DNA from: JANLTX01 sp049840835
GTDB lineage: Bacteria > Armatimonadota > Armatimonadia > Armatimonadales > Armatimonadaceae
Direction of reading: 5' to 3'
Length of the DNA: 64,000 nucleotides
NCBI GenBank assembly: GCA_049840835.1
Contig: JASGJG010000001.1
Location: 124,001-188,000, forward strand
Each line of letters begins with the position of its first letter. The stretch's first letter is position 1. The position numbers and the translations under genes were made by a program. The notes under the pieces were generated by a model. That model had not been told where the DNA came from, did no database searches, and saw only the letters and a list, made by a program, of their open reading frames with translations. Shown piece by piece: positions 1 through 9,565 of this stretch.

Positions 1-101
1 TTTGAACTTGGCTCTATAGTAGGAAGCCGCCGTAAACCCACGGTGAATCAACCGTGAAAAATCCGTGAAAACGAAAAAATCAGACCATTTTTAGAATTTT
101 T

Positions 102-524
102 TTACGCTTTTGCCGCTTCTTGCATGGTCAGCGAAACAAAACCATATAGCTCATTCCAGGCCACTCTGACTTCGGGAGTAAGGCGCTCCGCACCCAGTTT
201 CTGCTCCAGGGCCCAGAGCAATACTTCGCCTACGACTCCGTAATGAGCCGGTTCCGCGCCATAGTGCCGATGATTGCGCCCGGTTTGCCAGAGCAGTGGC
301 ACCAGATTATCCGGGCGATCCAATCCATCTCGCAGGTGCTCCAGCATCTGTGTGAACTTGACTTCCTGGGCACGAATCGAGTTATGAAACAATTCGCGCA
401 CGCCGGGAGCCACTGTGAAAAGCTGCTTATAGAACAGAGCCGCCAGACTCGCCTCACCGTTCTGGGGAGCTGCAAGGGCATCGTTTAAAAGTGCGCGTAA
501 AAGCTCTTTCTGAAGCTCGGTCAT
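102..524 (-). CDS. single-domain bacterial globin
   Basis: A 140-residue protein of the bacterial haemoglobin (Vitreoscilla/flavohaemoglobin globin-domain) type, with no reductase domain. The CD-corner Phe lies in LFHNS near residue 46, and the probable proximal haem ligand is His85 in GRNHRHYG, followed by the family-typical HYGVVGEVLL helix. It would bind haem and O2 or NO in the cytoplasm. Its ATG overlaps the TGA of the upstream SARP-type regulator by 4 bp, so it is probably translationally coupled to it. The family is clear; whether it stores, senses or detoxifies gas cannot be read from sequence. Confidence 0.88.
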   Translation of the reverse strand: MTELQKELLRALLNDALAAPQNGEASLAALFYKQLFTVAPGVRELFHNSIRAQEVKFTQMLEHLRDGLDRPDNLVPLLWQTGRNHRHYGAEPAHYGVVGEVLLWALEQKLGAERLTPEVRVAWNELYGFVSLTMQEAAKA

Positions 525-3500
525 CTGGCCTCTTCCGCCGGGTAGAGCTGAGGAATCAAAAGCGCCTCCGCACGTTCATAGCGCTTCGCTTTATCACGCT
601 CCTGAGCAAAGGCGTCTTTCCCCATACTCGCCTCTACACTCGCTACTAGCTCATCCAGAGGTCCATCAAAATCGTACTGCTGGTCCAGTTGAAGCAGCTC
701 CTCTAACCGATGCAAAACTCCCCAGAGATGGGCCGCCACCGCCAGGCTATCTGGGGTGGGGTTCGCTACAGCCTCTCGCAGAGCCAGGCGGGTCAGCCAG
801 CTCATACTCAGCATCAGGTGAGGAATGGCATTGGTAATATCCGCCTGCTTTAGCCCCGCACGAAACCAGCGCCGCGCCTCGGCAGGGTTGTCCTGAGTGA
901 CATGCACCTTTCCCAGTGCTGTCAGAAACAGCACCTCGGTCATACCCATACCACGCTGCCGGGTCAATGTCAGACCGGTATGACAGAGCTGTTCTGCCTG
1001 CCTGGGGTCTCCGTGCTTATTCAATCCCAGGCTGAGATTCCAGAGGGCAATGGCATGAGAAGACGCATCCCCCAATGCCTGCGCGACTTCCATGGCTTCT
1101 CTCTGAAGCTTCAAATAAACCTCTTTGTCATTGCGCAGGTAGGCGGCATAGGCCAGCCAGTGTAGTCCCAGGAACATACCGCGCTGGCTCCCCACAATCC
1201 GAAAGAGAGTCAGACCACGCTCCAGGCAGTCTCGGGCACTCTGCTCTTCGCCTCTCCGAGCGTGAAAATAGCCCTCATGAAGCGTATAGGTGGCTTTCTG
1301 TGCCAGTGTGCCTTGCGCTTCCACCACGGCCTGCCCTACTTTGAAGAGAGCAAAAGACTCGTTGTGGTCGGAGTGTGGGTAGGTCTCGCGGCGGGCGGCG
1401 GCCTCCTGGCATGTCATCATCGCTTCCAGTAGCGAGTCGTCTGCCTCTCCGTAAAGCTCCTTACTGCGCTTATAGTGCGGAATCGCCTGGGCATACCGGA
1501 ATTGCATCGCATTCAGTCGGGCCGTCAGCTCCTCCAGCAGGGCGTGCAGGAATATCTCGGTTTCTGGGAGCACCGCTCTCAGGCGCTCTACCAACTCCAG
1601 TCCATGATTGTATTTCCCAGCTCGTTCCCAATGCCGCCACAGGGTGCCAGCCAGCCGCGCTCCCAGGGTGGGAGTCGAGCCGATAGCATACTCTAGCGCC
1701 GCCTGAAGGTTCTCCTGCTCGGCGAGAATCCCATCGAAGTAGTCGCTCTGGCGCGGCGAGTCATAGAGAGCCGCCAGACCCTCTGCATACTCGCACATAT
1801 GGCGCAGATGGCTTTGGGAGGCCTGCTCTTTTTCTGCCAGACTCTGATGACTCTGGGCATACTGGCGCACCATTTCCAGCAGATAGAACCGCTGGCTGCC
1901 ATCTGGCAAGCTGCGCACTCCGATTAGCGAGGCATCGCGGAGCGCTTCTAAATCTGGCCAGCGCCAGCGGGCTTAGCTCTGCACAGACACCTTCTGCTGC
2001 CTCTAAGGACCAGCCGCCCCGAAACACGGCCAGCCGAAAAAGAATGGCACGCTCGGACTCACTCAGGCGCTGCACGCTCTCCTCTATGGCAGCGTAAAGA
2101 CTATCGTGTCGCCCTGCTTCACTACTACGCCGGGCCAGTAGCCTGAGGTCTTTCTGAAGCCGCTCACGCACCTGCTCCGGGGAAAGGAGGCGAAGCCATA
2201 CGGCGGCAAGTTCCAGCGCTAGCGGTAGCCCCTCTAAGTCCTGGCAGAGTCCCTGGAAATCCGCTTCATTCTGTGGGGTAAGGCTCAGGTCAGGCCGTGC
2301 CTGCCGGGCGCGATCTAAAAGAAGCTGTAGTGCCGTATCTTCTACAAGTGGCTCCAGGATCATCTCCCGCTCGCCAGGCAATCGCAGTGCCTGGCGAGAG
2401 GTCACCAGGCAGCGTAGTTCCGGCACGCTTTGAAGCAGAGCCTGAAGCGATTCAGACAGTCCCTGCACGCCTTCGGCATTGTCTAAGACCAGTAGCGGCG
2501 CCTGGTAGGTGTCTAATAGCCGGGTAAGTGCGGGGAGCAATGGCCCGCTTTCGTGCCGGCCGCCTGCAGCATCATAGATAGCATCCAGCGCTGCCTCTCC
2601 GGTTGCCAGGTTCTCTAGGGCCACAAAGACGATGTTTCGGCGAGTCAGCCCCTGCGCGACTTCTAAGGCTAACCGGGTCTTGCCCACACCGGGCGGGCCG
2701 GTCAGCGTCACCAGGCGCGTGGCGCCGGTCTCGGTAAGCAGGCCCGTAAGCTGTTCCCGTTCCCGCTCTCGCCCGAAAAACGCGTCTAGCGAGGCAGGCA
2801 AAGTGCGTGGCAGAAGCCGTTCGACTACTACCGGGTAGACCGTGATACTTTCGGGAGCCGGAAGGGACGTGCCTATGGAATCCAGCGCGGCTTTTAGCGT
2901 TGGCGGCGGAGTGGTGCGAAGCTCTTTCCAGAAAAGGCGCTCCACATCTTTCCAGTGGCGTAGTGCCTCAGTGGAGCGCCCGGTCTGTACTAAAAGCTTT
3001 AAAAGATTCTCCTGCGCGGTTTCATCCAGCGGATCTAAATTAACAGCGGTACGGGCGTAGGTAATGGCCGCATCTGGCTCGGTTTCCTGCAACGATTGCG
3101 TGAGCTGCAAGAGAGCCGTACGCATGCGGTTCTCTAGTCGGTCGCGTTCACTGAGTACCCAGGTTTCGTAAAACCCTGGCATGAGGTGGTTTTCATAGAG
3201 CTTCAGGGCTCTATCCAGTGCCTCGCGCTGTTGCTCCGGAGTCGCACTCGCCTGTCGCAAGCACGCCTCTAGCTCCACTACATCGCTGGCGACCTGCTCT
3301 ATATCTAAGGCCACACTCGCCCGGCTGGCGCGCAGGACTACTTCTTCGTCGGCAGTGCCCACTTCTTCCAGGGCGCGGCGCAGGCTGGCCAGGGTCTGTC
3401 GGAGTCGGGTACGGGTGAGAACCGGGTCTTCATCAGGCCAGAGCAGTCTCTATGAGCTCATCGCGCGACCACTCTCTTAAGGGCGGCAGGGCAAGGCGTG

Positions 3501-3612
3501 CCAGTAATAGTGCAGTCCGCCGTGTCTCAAATCGGGTGGTCACTCGCTCACCTGCGCTCAGGCGCGGCGTACCTAAAAGATCTACCCGTAATCGAGGAGC
3601 GGAAGTCGGCAT
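521..3612 (-). CDS. SARP-type BTAD / NB-ARC ATPase / TPR regulator, interrupted by two frameshifts
   Basis: A reconstructed gene of about 1030 codons starting at the ATG at 3612. The N-terminal OmpR-like DNA-binding part (RDELIE...LLWPDED) is followed by a bacterial transcriptional activator domain, then an NB-ARC/STAND ATPase with Walker A GPPGVGKTR, a LLVLDNAEG Walker B and a TSRQALRLPGE sensor, then a TPR-like C-terminus. Such proteins are cytoplasmic switch regulators. The reading frame is broken twice: one extra base near 3447 (between IE and LLWPDED) and one near 1949 (after LALARF). The pieces are 3612-3447, an open frame running 3362-1761, and 1918-521. Removing one base at each site restores a continuous homologous protein. 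This is either a decayed gene or indels in the sequence. It overlaps the globin gene by 4 bp. Confidence 0.8.
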
Positions 3613-3825
3613 ATGCTATTATTTTCGGCGGAAAACCCCTTTCTCCCTTTTTCTCTTAGGGAAACCCGGCATACTGCTAGTGCGTTATCTATTGGCGATT
3701 CCGGCAAAATCGGGGGATTATTTTTTGATGGACGGCAATATTAGCGAACTCATAACCGCGCTGGAGGCGCTGGCGGACAATCCGGACCGCTGGCGTCGCT
3801 TTCCGAAGAAGAGCGTATTCGGCTG

Positions 3826-5160
3826 ATGAAAGTCGCCGGGCGACTGGCACGGCCTGATCTGGCCGGGCGTAAGCAGCTTCAGAAAGAAACGCTTCGGATT
3901 CAGAAAGAGCAGCGCCGTGAGCGATTAGAGAATGTACTGAACGAGACAGGAATTCGCAAGCTGCGCCGCCAGACCGTGTTCACCACCCCCAACTATTTCC
4001 CACCCAAAGAAGGTTTTACTCCCGAAGCCACCGAGGCCGATTTCGAGGCTCCGGAACCGCAGAACTGCTATATCTGCAAGAGAGACTACTCGCAGATTCA
4101 CTTTTTCTACGACCAGCTCTGCCCTGAATGCGCTGCGCTGAACTACCACAAGCGCGGTGAGCTGGCCGATCTAAGCGGTCGGGTCGCTCTACTGACCGGT
4201 GGGCGCGTAAAAATCGGCTATCAGGCGGGTATCAAGCTGCTGCGCTGTGGGGCGCACCTGATTGTGACCACGCGCTTTCCCAATGACTCCGCAGCGCGCT
4301 ATGCCAAGGAGCCGGATTTCAATGACTGGAAAGACCGACTGGAAATCTATGGGTTAGACCTGCGCCATACTCCCAGTGTAGAAGGATTCTGTCGGCACTT
4401 GCTGTCCATGCACTCCCGGCTGGACTTTATTATTAGCAACGCCTGCCAGACCGTCCGCCGCCCTCCCGAGTTCTACGCCCACATGATGGATGGGGAGCGT
4501 GCCGCACTACCCAGCAAGGCGCAGCCGCTGGTCGGTTCGTATCGAGCCGATGGGGTCTTAGACTCAGCGGTGCTTTCACAGGTGCCGCTCTTGCCCGGTG
4601 AACTCGCGGCCCAGAGCACACTATTCCCGGCAGGGCAGCTGGACCAGGACCTGCAGCAGATTGATCTACGCGACCAGAACTCCTGGCGGCTGACTCTGGC
4701 CGAAGTTTCCTCGGTAGAGCTTTTAGAGGTGCAGCTGGTCAACGCCATTGCGCCATTTATCCTCAATGCGCGCCTCAAGCCGCTCATGCTGCGCACTCCG
4801 GAGCGTGACAAGCATATTGTGAATGTCTCGGCGGTAGAGGGGCAGTTCTACCGAAAGTTCAAGACCACGCGCCATCCGCATACCAACATGGCAAAAGCGG
4901 CCCTGAACATGATGACCCGAACCTCCGCAGCGGACTACGAGGCCGATGGTATTCACATGAACGCAGTAGATACCGGCTGGGTGACGGATGAAGACCCGGC
5001 ACATATCGCCACTCGTAAAGTGTCTGAGCACGGATTCCATCCGCCGCTGGATATTGTCGATGGTGCGGCGCGCATCGTGGACCCCATCATCGCGGGAATC
5101 AACACTGGCAACCATGTGTGGGGACAGTTCCTGAAGGATTACGTGCCTACAGAGTGGTGA
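3826..5160 (+). CDS. atypical SDR-family oxidoreductase with N-terminal zinc motif
   Basis: A 444-residue protein. The N-terminal ~100 residues are charged and contain a CYICKR...CPEC four-cysteine motif (probable zinc site, residues ~77-105). A Rossmann fold follows with LTGGRVKIG as nucleotide-binding loop and IISNAC in place of NNAG. The usual YxxxK is changed: the Lys in HTNMAKAAL has Thr at the Tyr position, so a standard SDR reaction is uncertain. Continuous coding signal begins further upstream at the ATG at 3728 (DGNISELITALEALADNP) but in another frame. One missing base near 3788 would join it to PLASLSEEERIRLM directly before the ATG used here. Transcribed divergently from the SARP regulator. 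Substrate unknown. Confidence 0.75.
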   Translation: MKVAGRLARPDLAGRKQLQKETLRIQKEQRRERLENVLNETGIRKLRRQTVFTTPNYFPPKEGFTPEATEADFEAPEPQNCYICKRDYSQIHFFYDQLCPECAALNYHKRGELADLSGRVALLTGGRVKIGYQAGIKLLRCGAHLIVTTRFPNDSAARYAKEPDFNDWKDRLEIYGLDLRHTPSVEGFCRHLLSMHSRLDFIISNACQTVRRPPEFYAHMMDGERAALPSKAQPLVGSYRADGVLDSAVLSQVPLLPGELAAQSTLFPAGQLDQDLQQIDLRDQNSWRLTLAEVSSVELLEVQLVNAIAPFILNARLKPLMLRTPERDKHIVNVSAVEGQFYRKFKTTRHPHTNMAKAALNMMTRTSAADYEADGIHMNAVDTGWVTDEDPAHIATRKVSEHGFHPPLDIVDGAARIVDPIIAGINTGNHVWGQFLKDYVPTEW

Positions 5161-5241
5161 TGCCGACTGTTTACACGATTGCGTTGTAATTTTTGTTTCA
5201 AAATTAACAGAGAAGGAGATACTGGGAGTAAAGGTAGGCCC

Positions 5242-7452
5242 ATGAAAACAATTCCTATTTTTACTCTCGCTCTCACTCTGGGACTTCTCACATCAGGGGC
5301 ACAGGCGCAAGACCCGCCCCAGCGGATTAAACTCGACCCTGGTACATTGAAGCAGGTGCCAGGGATCATAAAGGCGCCTCCCCGCTTGAGAGTGCCTCTC
5401 TGGGGCTGGGCAGACCTGCATGCTCATCCCGCATCGCACCTGAGTTTCGGGGCAGATGCCGCCGGTAACAATGGCATCTTCTGGGGCAAGCCAGGAATGA
5501 GCCTGGCTGCGGCATCGCCGGCATCAATTATCGCGGACTTGCCACCCTGCGCACCGGATAAGCACGGTGGGTTCGACGGTGACGTGGTGCGCCATAAAAC
5601 CCACCAGACGGTGATAGGGACTATAGACAACATCACCGGGTTTGGGCATCAGAGCACCGGGGCTCCGCTGTTCACCAACTGGCCCAATGCCCTCAGTCTG
5701 ACCCACCAGATGATGCACATCACCAGCATTCGTCGCGCCTATGATGGCGGGCAGCGCCTGATGATTGCCAGCGTGACCGACAACGAGTTCCTATCCGCTC
5801 TCTGGTCGAAGATAGGCTACAACGCGCTGGGGAACAAGGTGCCCCTGCACGACCCACAGCAGGGCTACAACTCGGCCAAGCGCCAGCTGGATTTTATTCA
5901 GCAAATGGCCGCCGCGAATCCGAGCTGGATGGAGATTGCGAATAGCGCTGCCGATGCTCGGCGTATTATCGCCTCAAATAAGATGGCGCTGATTCTGAGC
6001 CTGGAGATGGACTCACTCACCCCAGACCAGATTCTCACTCTGGTCAGAGATGAGCATGTGCGGCATGTGATTCCGATTCACCTGATCAACAACACCATGG
6101 GGGGCTGTGCGGTCTACACGGATGCCTTCAATACCGCCAATGCGTTCGTGAACAGTACTCGCCAGAGCGGTAACTGGAACAACCTGGGGAATGATGGGTT
6201 CTTCAAAGTACGTTATGACACCAAGCTGAGTGGGCGCCTGAACCGCCCGCAGACGCTGGTAGCCGAGGGAAACAACCTGATTCAAGGCGGCGCTATCTGG
6301 CCGCGTGAAGTAGACGATGCCGTGTGGGCAACCCTGGGCTACGATGCGCCACTGGACCGGGGCGGGCACAAGAACATGCAGGGGCTGACCCCGCAGGGCA
6401 CAACTCTGATTCGCAACCTGGCTCAAAAGGGGATTCTGATTGACATCGCGCACATGGGCGAGGCGTCTGCTTCAGCAGCCATGCTTTTTGCGGTGTTCAA
6501 TAAGTACCCTGTTATGGACTCTCATACCGGTCTGCGTGCGGCAGATGAAACAGCTACCAATGAGCGCGCTCTGATGCGAGAGCATGCCCGTATGATTGCG
6601 AATCTGGGTGGAGTTATCGGGTTGGGAACCGAGGGAACATCTGGCATGATGCCGATCATCATGCAGCCCGCGATTCCGACTCCAGGGAAAGAGCTGGTAC
6701 GCTTTACGCTGGGACTGGTAGATCGCTCCTGGCAGGTGACTCGTATACCTGGAAACCCGGTGATTACGAACCTGACCGTGACGATAAAGACCGGTGGAGA
6801 CGACCTGCGTGGCGGTAACAACTGGGTCAAAGCCTGGGTAACCATTCGCGGGGCCAGGCGTGAGTTCGATCTCAGTAAGGGGCAGGGCTGGCCCAATGGG
6901 TCCGTGCGCACCGTATCGTTCCCCCTACCTGCGGGTACACGCTCGAACGATATCGACCGGTTCACGCTTCACACGAATCCAGATGGTAAGAACGGTATCT
7001 TCGACTCCCCGGATAACTGGAATGTGGATGAGCTGAAGGTCTCTGCCACACTGGCCAGCATGGATACGATAGGTACCTGGCTCAAGGACTATCAAGATGC
7101 TCTGAGCCTGATGCAGGGCCGTGGTATGGCTATCGGTACGGACATCAATGGATTCGCCCCCCAGTTCTCCTTCAGCGCGGATACCATAACCTATCCGCTT
7201 ACAGTAGCGCAGAATGTCGGCATCAAGCCCTCGGGCTACACACCACCTGCCCTACCCAGATCCCAGATGGGACCACGCCAGTTCGACTTCAAGAGAGATG
7301 GCATCGCGCACTACGGCATGCTGGCGGACTTCATGCAAGCCGTCAGCCAGAAGCCAGGATCTGGCCCCGCCATGACCGCTCTCTTCCGCTCGGCCAACGA
7401 TGTGGTCGAGATGTGGGAGAAGTGTGAGGCAGCCGCCAAAGACGTCAAATAA
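5242..7452 (+). CDS. secreted membrane-dipeptidase-like amidohydrolase (M19) with inserted domain
   Basis: The start is the ATG at 5242, which gives a clean Sec signal peptide ending in AQAQ (MKTIPIF start, hydrophobic core, cleavage near residue 22); an in-frame upstream extension is probably untranslated. The metal-binding DLHAHP motif, a LEMDS glutamate segment, an IAHMGEAS histidine and MDSHTGLR follow the M19 renal dipeptidase pattern. Between residues of roughly 485 and 595 sits a beta-rich insertion (TIKTGGDDLRGG...NPDGKNGIFDSPDNW) resembling a PLAT-like or lectin-like module. The M19 fold then resumes at MDTIGTW. At about 736 residues it is roughly twice the usual M19 length. It probably acts outside the inner membrane. 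Substrate not deducible. Confidence 0.8.
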   Translation: MKTIPIFTLALTLGLLTSGAQAQDPPQRIKLDPGTLKQVPGIIKAPPRLRVPLWGWADLHAHPASHLSFGADAAGNNGIFWGKPGMSLAAASPASIIADLPPCAPDKHGGFDGDVVRHKTHQTVIGTIDNITGFGHQSTGAPLFTNWPNALSLTHQMMHITSIRRAYDGGQRLMIASVTDNEFLSALWSKIGYNALGNKVPLHDPQQGYNSAKRQLDFIQQMAAANPSWMEIANSAADARRIIASNKMALILSLEMDSLTPDQILTLVRDEHVRHVIPIHLINNTMGGCAVYTDAFNTANAFVNSTRQSGNWNNLGNDGFFKVRYDTKLSGRLNRPQTLVAEGNNLIQGGAIWPREVDDAVWATLGYDAPLDRGGHKNMQGLTPQGTTLIRNLAQKGILIDIAHMGEASASAAMLFAVFNKYPVMDSHTGLRAADETATNERALMREHARMIANLGGVIGLGTEGTSGMMPIIMQPAIPTPGKELVRFTLGLVDRSWQVTRIPGNPVITNLTVTIKTGGDDLRGGNNWVKAWVTIRGARREFDLSKGQGWPNGSVRTVSFPLPAGTRSNDIDRFTLHTNPDGKNGIFDSPDNWNVDELKVSATLASMDTIGTWLKDYQDALSLMQGRGMAIGTDINGFAPQFSFSADTITYPLTVAQNVGIKPSGYTPPALPRSQMGPRQFDFKRDGIAHYGMLADFMQAVSQKPGSGPAMTALFRSANDVVEMWEKCEAAAKDVK

Positions 7453-7471
7453 CCCCCTGTTCGAACAAAAA

Positions 7472-7503
7472 AATCCCCGGTTGGATTTCCAACCGGGGAT
7501 TTT
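7472..7503. terminator. bidirectional rho-independent terminator
   Basis: A perfect 13-bp stem (AATCCCCGGTTGG and its complement) around a short loop, flanked by an A-run on the left and TT-rich sequence on the right. It lies between the convergent M19 and S9 peptidase genes and can serve both. Confidence 0.85.
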
Positions 7504-7504
7504 C

Positions 7505-9565
7505 TTATTTGCCGCCCAGAGTCTGGAGCAAGAACTCCTGAGCGCGGCGGCGCTGGTAGCGACTTAGATCCCTATCTCCCAGGCCATGACGGCTGGACTT
7601 GCCAGGGAAGATACAGAGCTCGAAGTCTTTGTTCGCCTTCTGAAGCGCGTGGACAAATTGAATCGTGTTGGTAATGTGCACGTTGTCGTCCATCATGCCG
7701 TGGGCGATCATCAGCTTGCCGGAAAGATTGGCGGCGGCTTTTACGCACGAAGAGCTATCGTACCCCTCCGGGTTCTTCTGGGGGGTAGACATATAGCGCT
7801 CGGTGTAGATGGTGTCATAGAGTCGCCAATCCGTCGGTGGCGCTCCGGCGACCCCGGCTGCAAACTTGGTGGAGTGCGTGAGCGTATAGGCCGTCATAAA
7901 CCCGCCATAGCTCCAGCCAGACATACCTACACGGGCCGGGTCAGCGATGCCCTCTTTCACCAGGTAATCAATACCGTCTTCGATATCGCGCAGCTCGGAG
8001 GCCCCCATGTTTTTGTAGATGCTCCAGCGTGCGGCGGAGCCACGGGGGTTGGCGGAGCGGTTATCGCATTTCCAGATAGCAATGCCGCGCTGGGCATAGA
8101 ACTGATCTCCGCCGCTGCCGTTTACGGCGCTCCAGGTATTACGGGCAGTGGGCGAGCCCGGTCCGGCGTAGACCGTGCAGAGAATGCCTACCTTCTGGCC
8201 CGGCTGCCAGTTCGGTGGGAGCAGCAGAGTACCCTCTAGCGGATAACCATCTCGCGCTTTGAAGCGGAAAACTTTGGGTACACCCAGCGCGAATTCTTTC
8301 GCGGAGTCCGCCAGCTTACTCTCAGCGGCAGTTCGGATGACTTTGCCGGTCTTCGTATCTCGCACCAGGACCTTACCAGGAGTGGTGGCATCCGAGAAAT
8401 TGTCCAAGAAATACTCCCCAGTGGGGGAGAGCATGGCGCGGTGTGTGCCCGGCTCCGGAGTCAGGTTGACAGGTTCCCCTTTGCCATCTAATCGAGCACG
8501 CCAGAGCTGTGCGCCCATGACAGAGCCATCGTTCGCGTCGAAGAAAAGGGTCCCCGCTTTTTCATCTGTACGTACTACAGAGACCACATCCCAGTTTCCC
8601 TTGGTGACCGCTCCTATCAGGGTGCCATCTAGCTTGTAATGATAGAGATGCTTGTAGCCAGTGCGCTCGCTTTCCCAGAGGAACGTACCGTCTTCCAGCC
8701 ATTGCGGATCTATGGGCTCTACCCAGCCTGCTTTTGCTTCCTCATGAATCAGGCGCTTGGCATCACCGCCCGTCGTCGCATCGGCGCTCCAGAGGTCTAG
8801 AAGACTCTGTTCCCGGTTCTGTACTTCGTAGAGCAAGCGGGAGCCATCGGGTGAGAACCAGAACCGAACAATCAGTCGGTCCTCAGCAGGATACATGGAT
8901 GTATCCAGGAATATGGGTTTCGAGCCTTCGTTGGTCTCCGAAAGCGCCAGCGTGACTGTAGGGTTCGGGTCACCAGGAAGCGGATAGCCATAGACTTCCG
9001 GCTCGGGCAGGCGGGTAAGCTGGTCACTAAGCGTGTAGGGCTTGACCGCACCCGTATCCAGGCGCAGAAAAGCGACACGCTTGCTATCCGGACTCCAACG
9101 ATAGGCAAACCGGGAGCCGCGCCCGTAGACCTCCTCATCGTAGACCCAGTCTAAGATGCCATTGAGGGTTGTTGGGGAACCATCAGTGGTCAGTTTCCAG
9201 GTCTTGCCGCCTTCTTCGGAGATCTCGATATTGTTCTCACGAATCGCAAGCCGCCGGGCTCCATCGGGCGAGGCGGGTGAGAAACCCACGCGTCGCCTGC
9301 CGAATCGGGTGGCCGGGTCTGGACCGGGAGATACCGGCGTAAACGGGGCACTCTCTTTTCCGGTAAGCACGTCTACCGCAACACGTCCGGACTCGGCGGC
9401 ACGCAGGTAGGTCTTTCCGTCTATCCAGGAGACCTGAGCATCCGTGGTAAGGCCCACACGGGCACGGCCATCAAGCACATCGTCTGGAGTAAAGAGCTTG
9501 CTTTGTGCGTTAGCACTCAGTACTGGAATAAAAAGGGTTACTGCAAGAAAAGGGATCGTTTTCAT
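7505..9565 (-). CDS. secreted S9 family prolyl oligopeptidase / dipeptidyl-peptidase IV-like
   Basis: The start is taken at MKTIPFLAV (9565), which gives a signal peptide ending near NAQS; the ATG overlaps the TGA of the upstream aldo/keto reductase. The first ~420 residues form the beta-propeller (DPPIV N-terminal) domain with repeated SPDGSR and WSPDSKR blades. The last ~250 residues are the alpha/beta-hydrolase domain with nucleophile GWSYGG, acid in HGMMDDN and catalytic His in SSRHGLG. The likely role is periplasmic or extracellular cleavage of prolyl-containing peptides. Length (about 686 residues) is normal for the family. It converges on the M19 dipeptidase, so the two may both serve peptide use. 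Confidence 0.9.
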   Translation of the reverse strand: MKTIPFLAVTLFIPVLSANAQSKLFTPDDVLDGRARVGLTTDAQVSWIDGKTYLRAAESGRVAVDVLTGKESAPFTPVSPGPDPATRFGRRRVGFSPASPDGARRLAIRENNIEISEEGGKTWKLTTDGSPTTLNGILDWVYDEEVYGRGSRFAYRWSPDSKRVAFLRLDTGAVKPYTLSDQLTRLPEPEVYGYPLPGDPNPTVTLALSETNEGSKPIFLDTSMYPAEDRLIVRFWFSPDGSRLLYEVQNREQSLLDLWSADATTGGDAKRLIHEEAKAGWVEPIDPQWLEDGTFLWESERTGYKHLYHYKLDGTLIGAVTKGNWDVVSVVRTDEKAGTLFFDANDGSVMGAQLWRARLDGKGEPVNLTPEPGTHRAMLSPTGEYFLDNFSDATTPGKVLVRDTKTGKVIRTAAESKLADSAKEFALGVPKVFRFKARDGYPLEGTLLLPPNWQPGQKVGILCTVYAGPGSPTARNTWSAVNGSGGDQFYAQRGIAIWKCDNRSANPRGSAARWSIYKNMGASELRDIEDGIDYLVKEGIADPARVGMSGWSYGGFMTAYTLTHSTKFAAGVAGAPPTDWRLYDTIYTERYMSTPQKNPEGYDSSSCVKAAANLSGKLMIAHGMMDDNVHITNTIQFVHALQKANKDFELCIFPGKSSRHGLGDRDLSRYQRRRAQEFLLQTLGGK

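Noticed and set aside
1..101. Short repeats of CCGTGAA type at the left edge
   Set aside because: Three imperfect copies within 50 bp with no consistent spacing; too little to call a repeat element.
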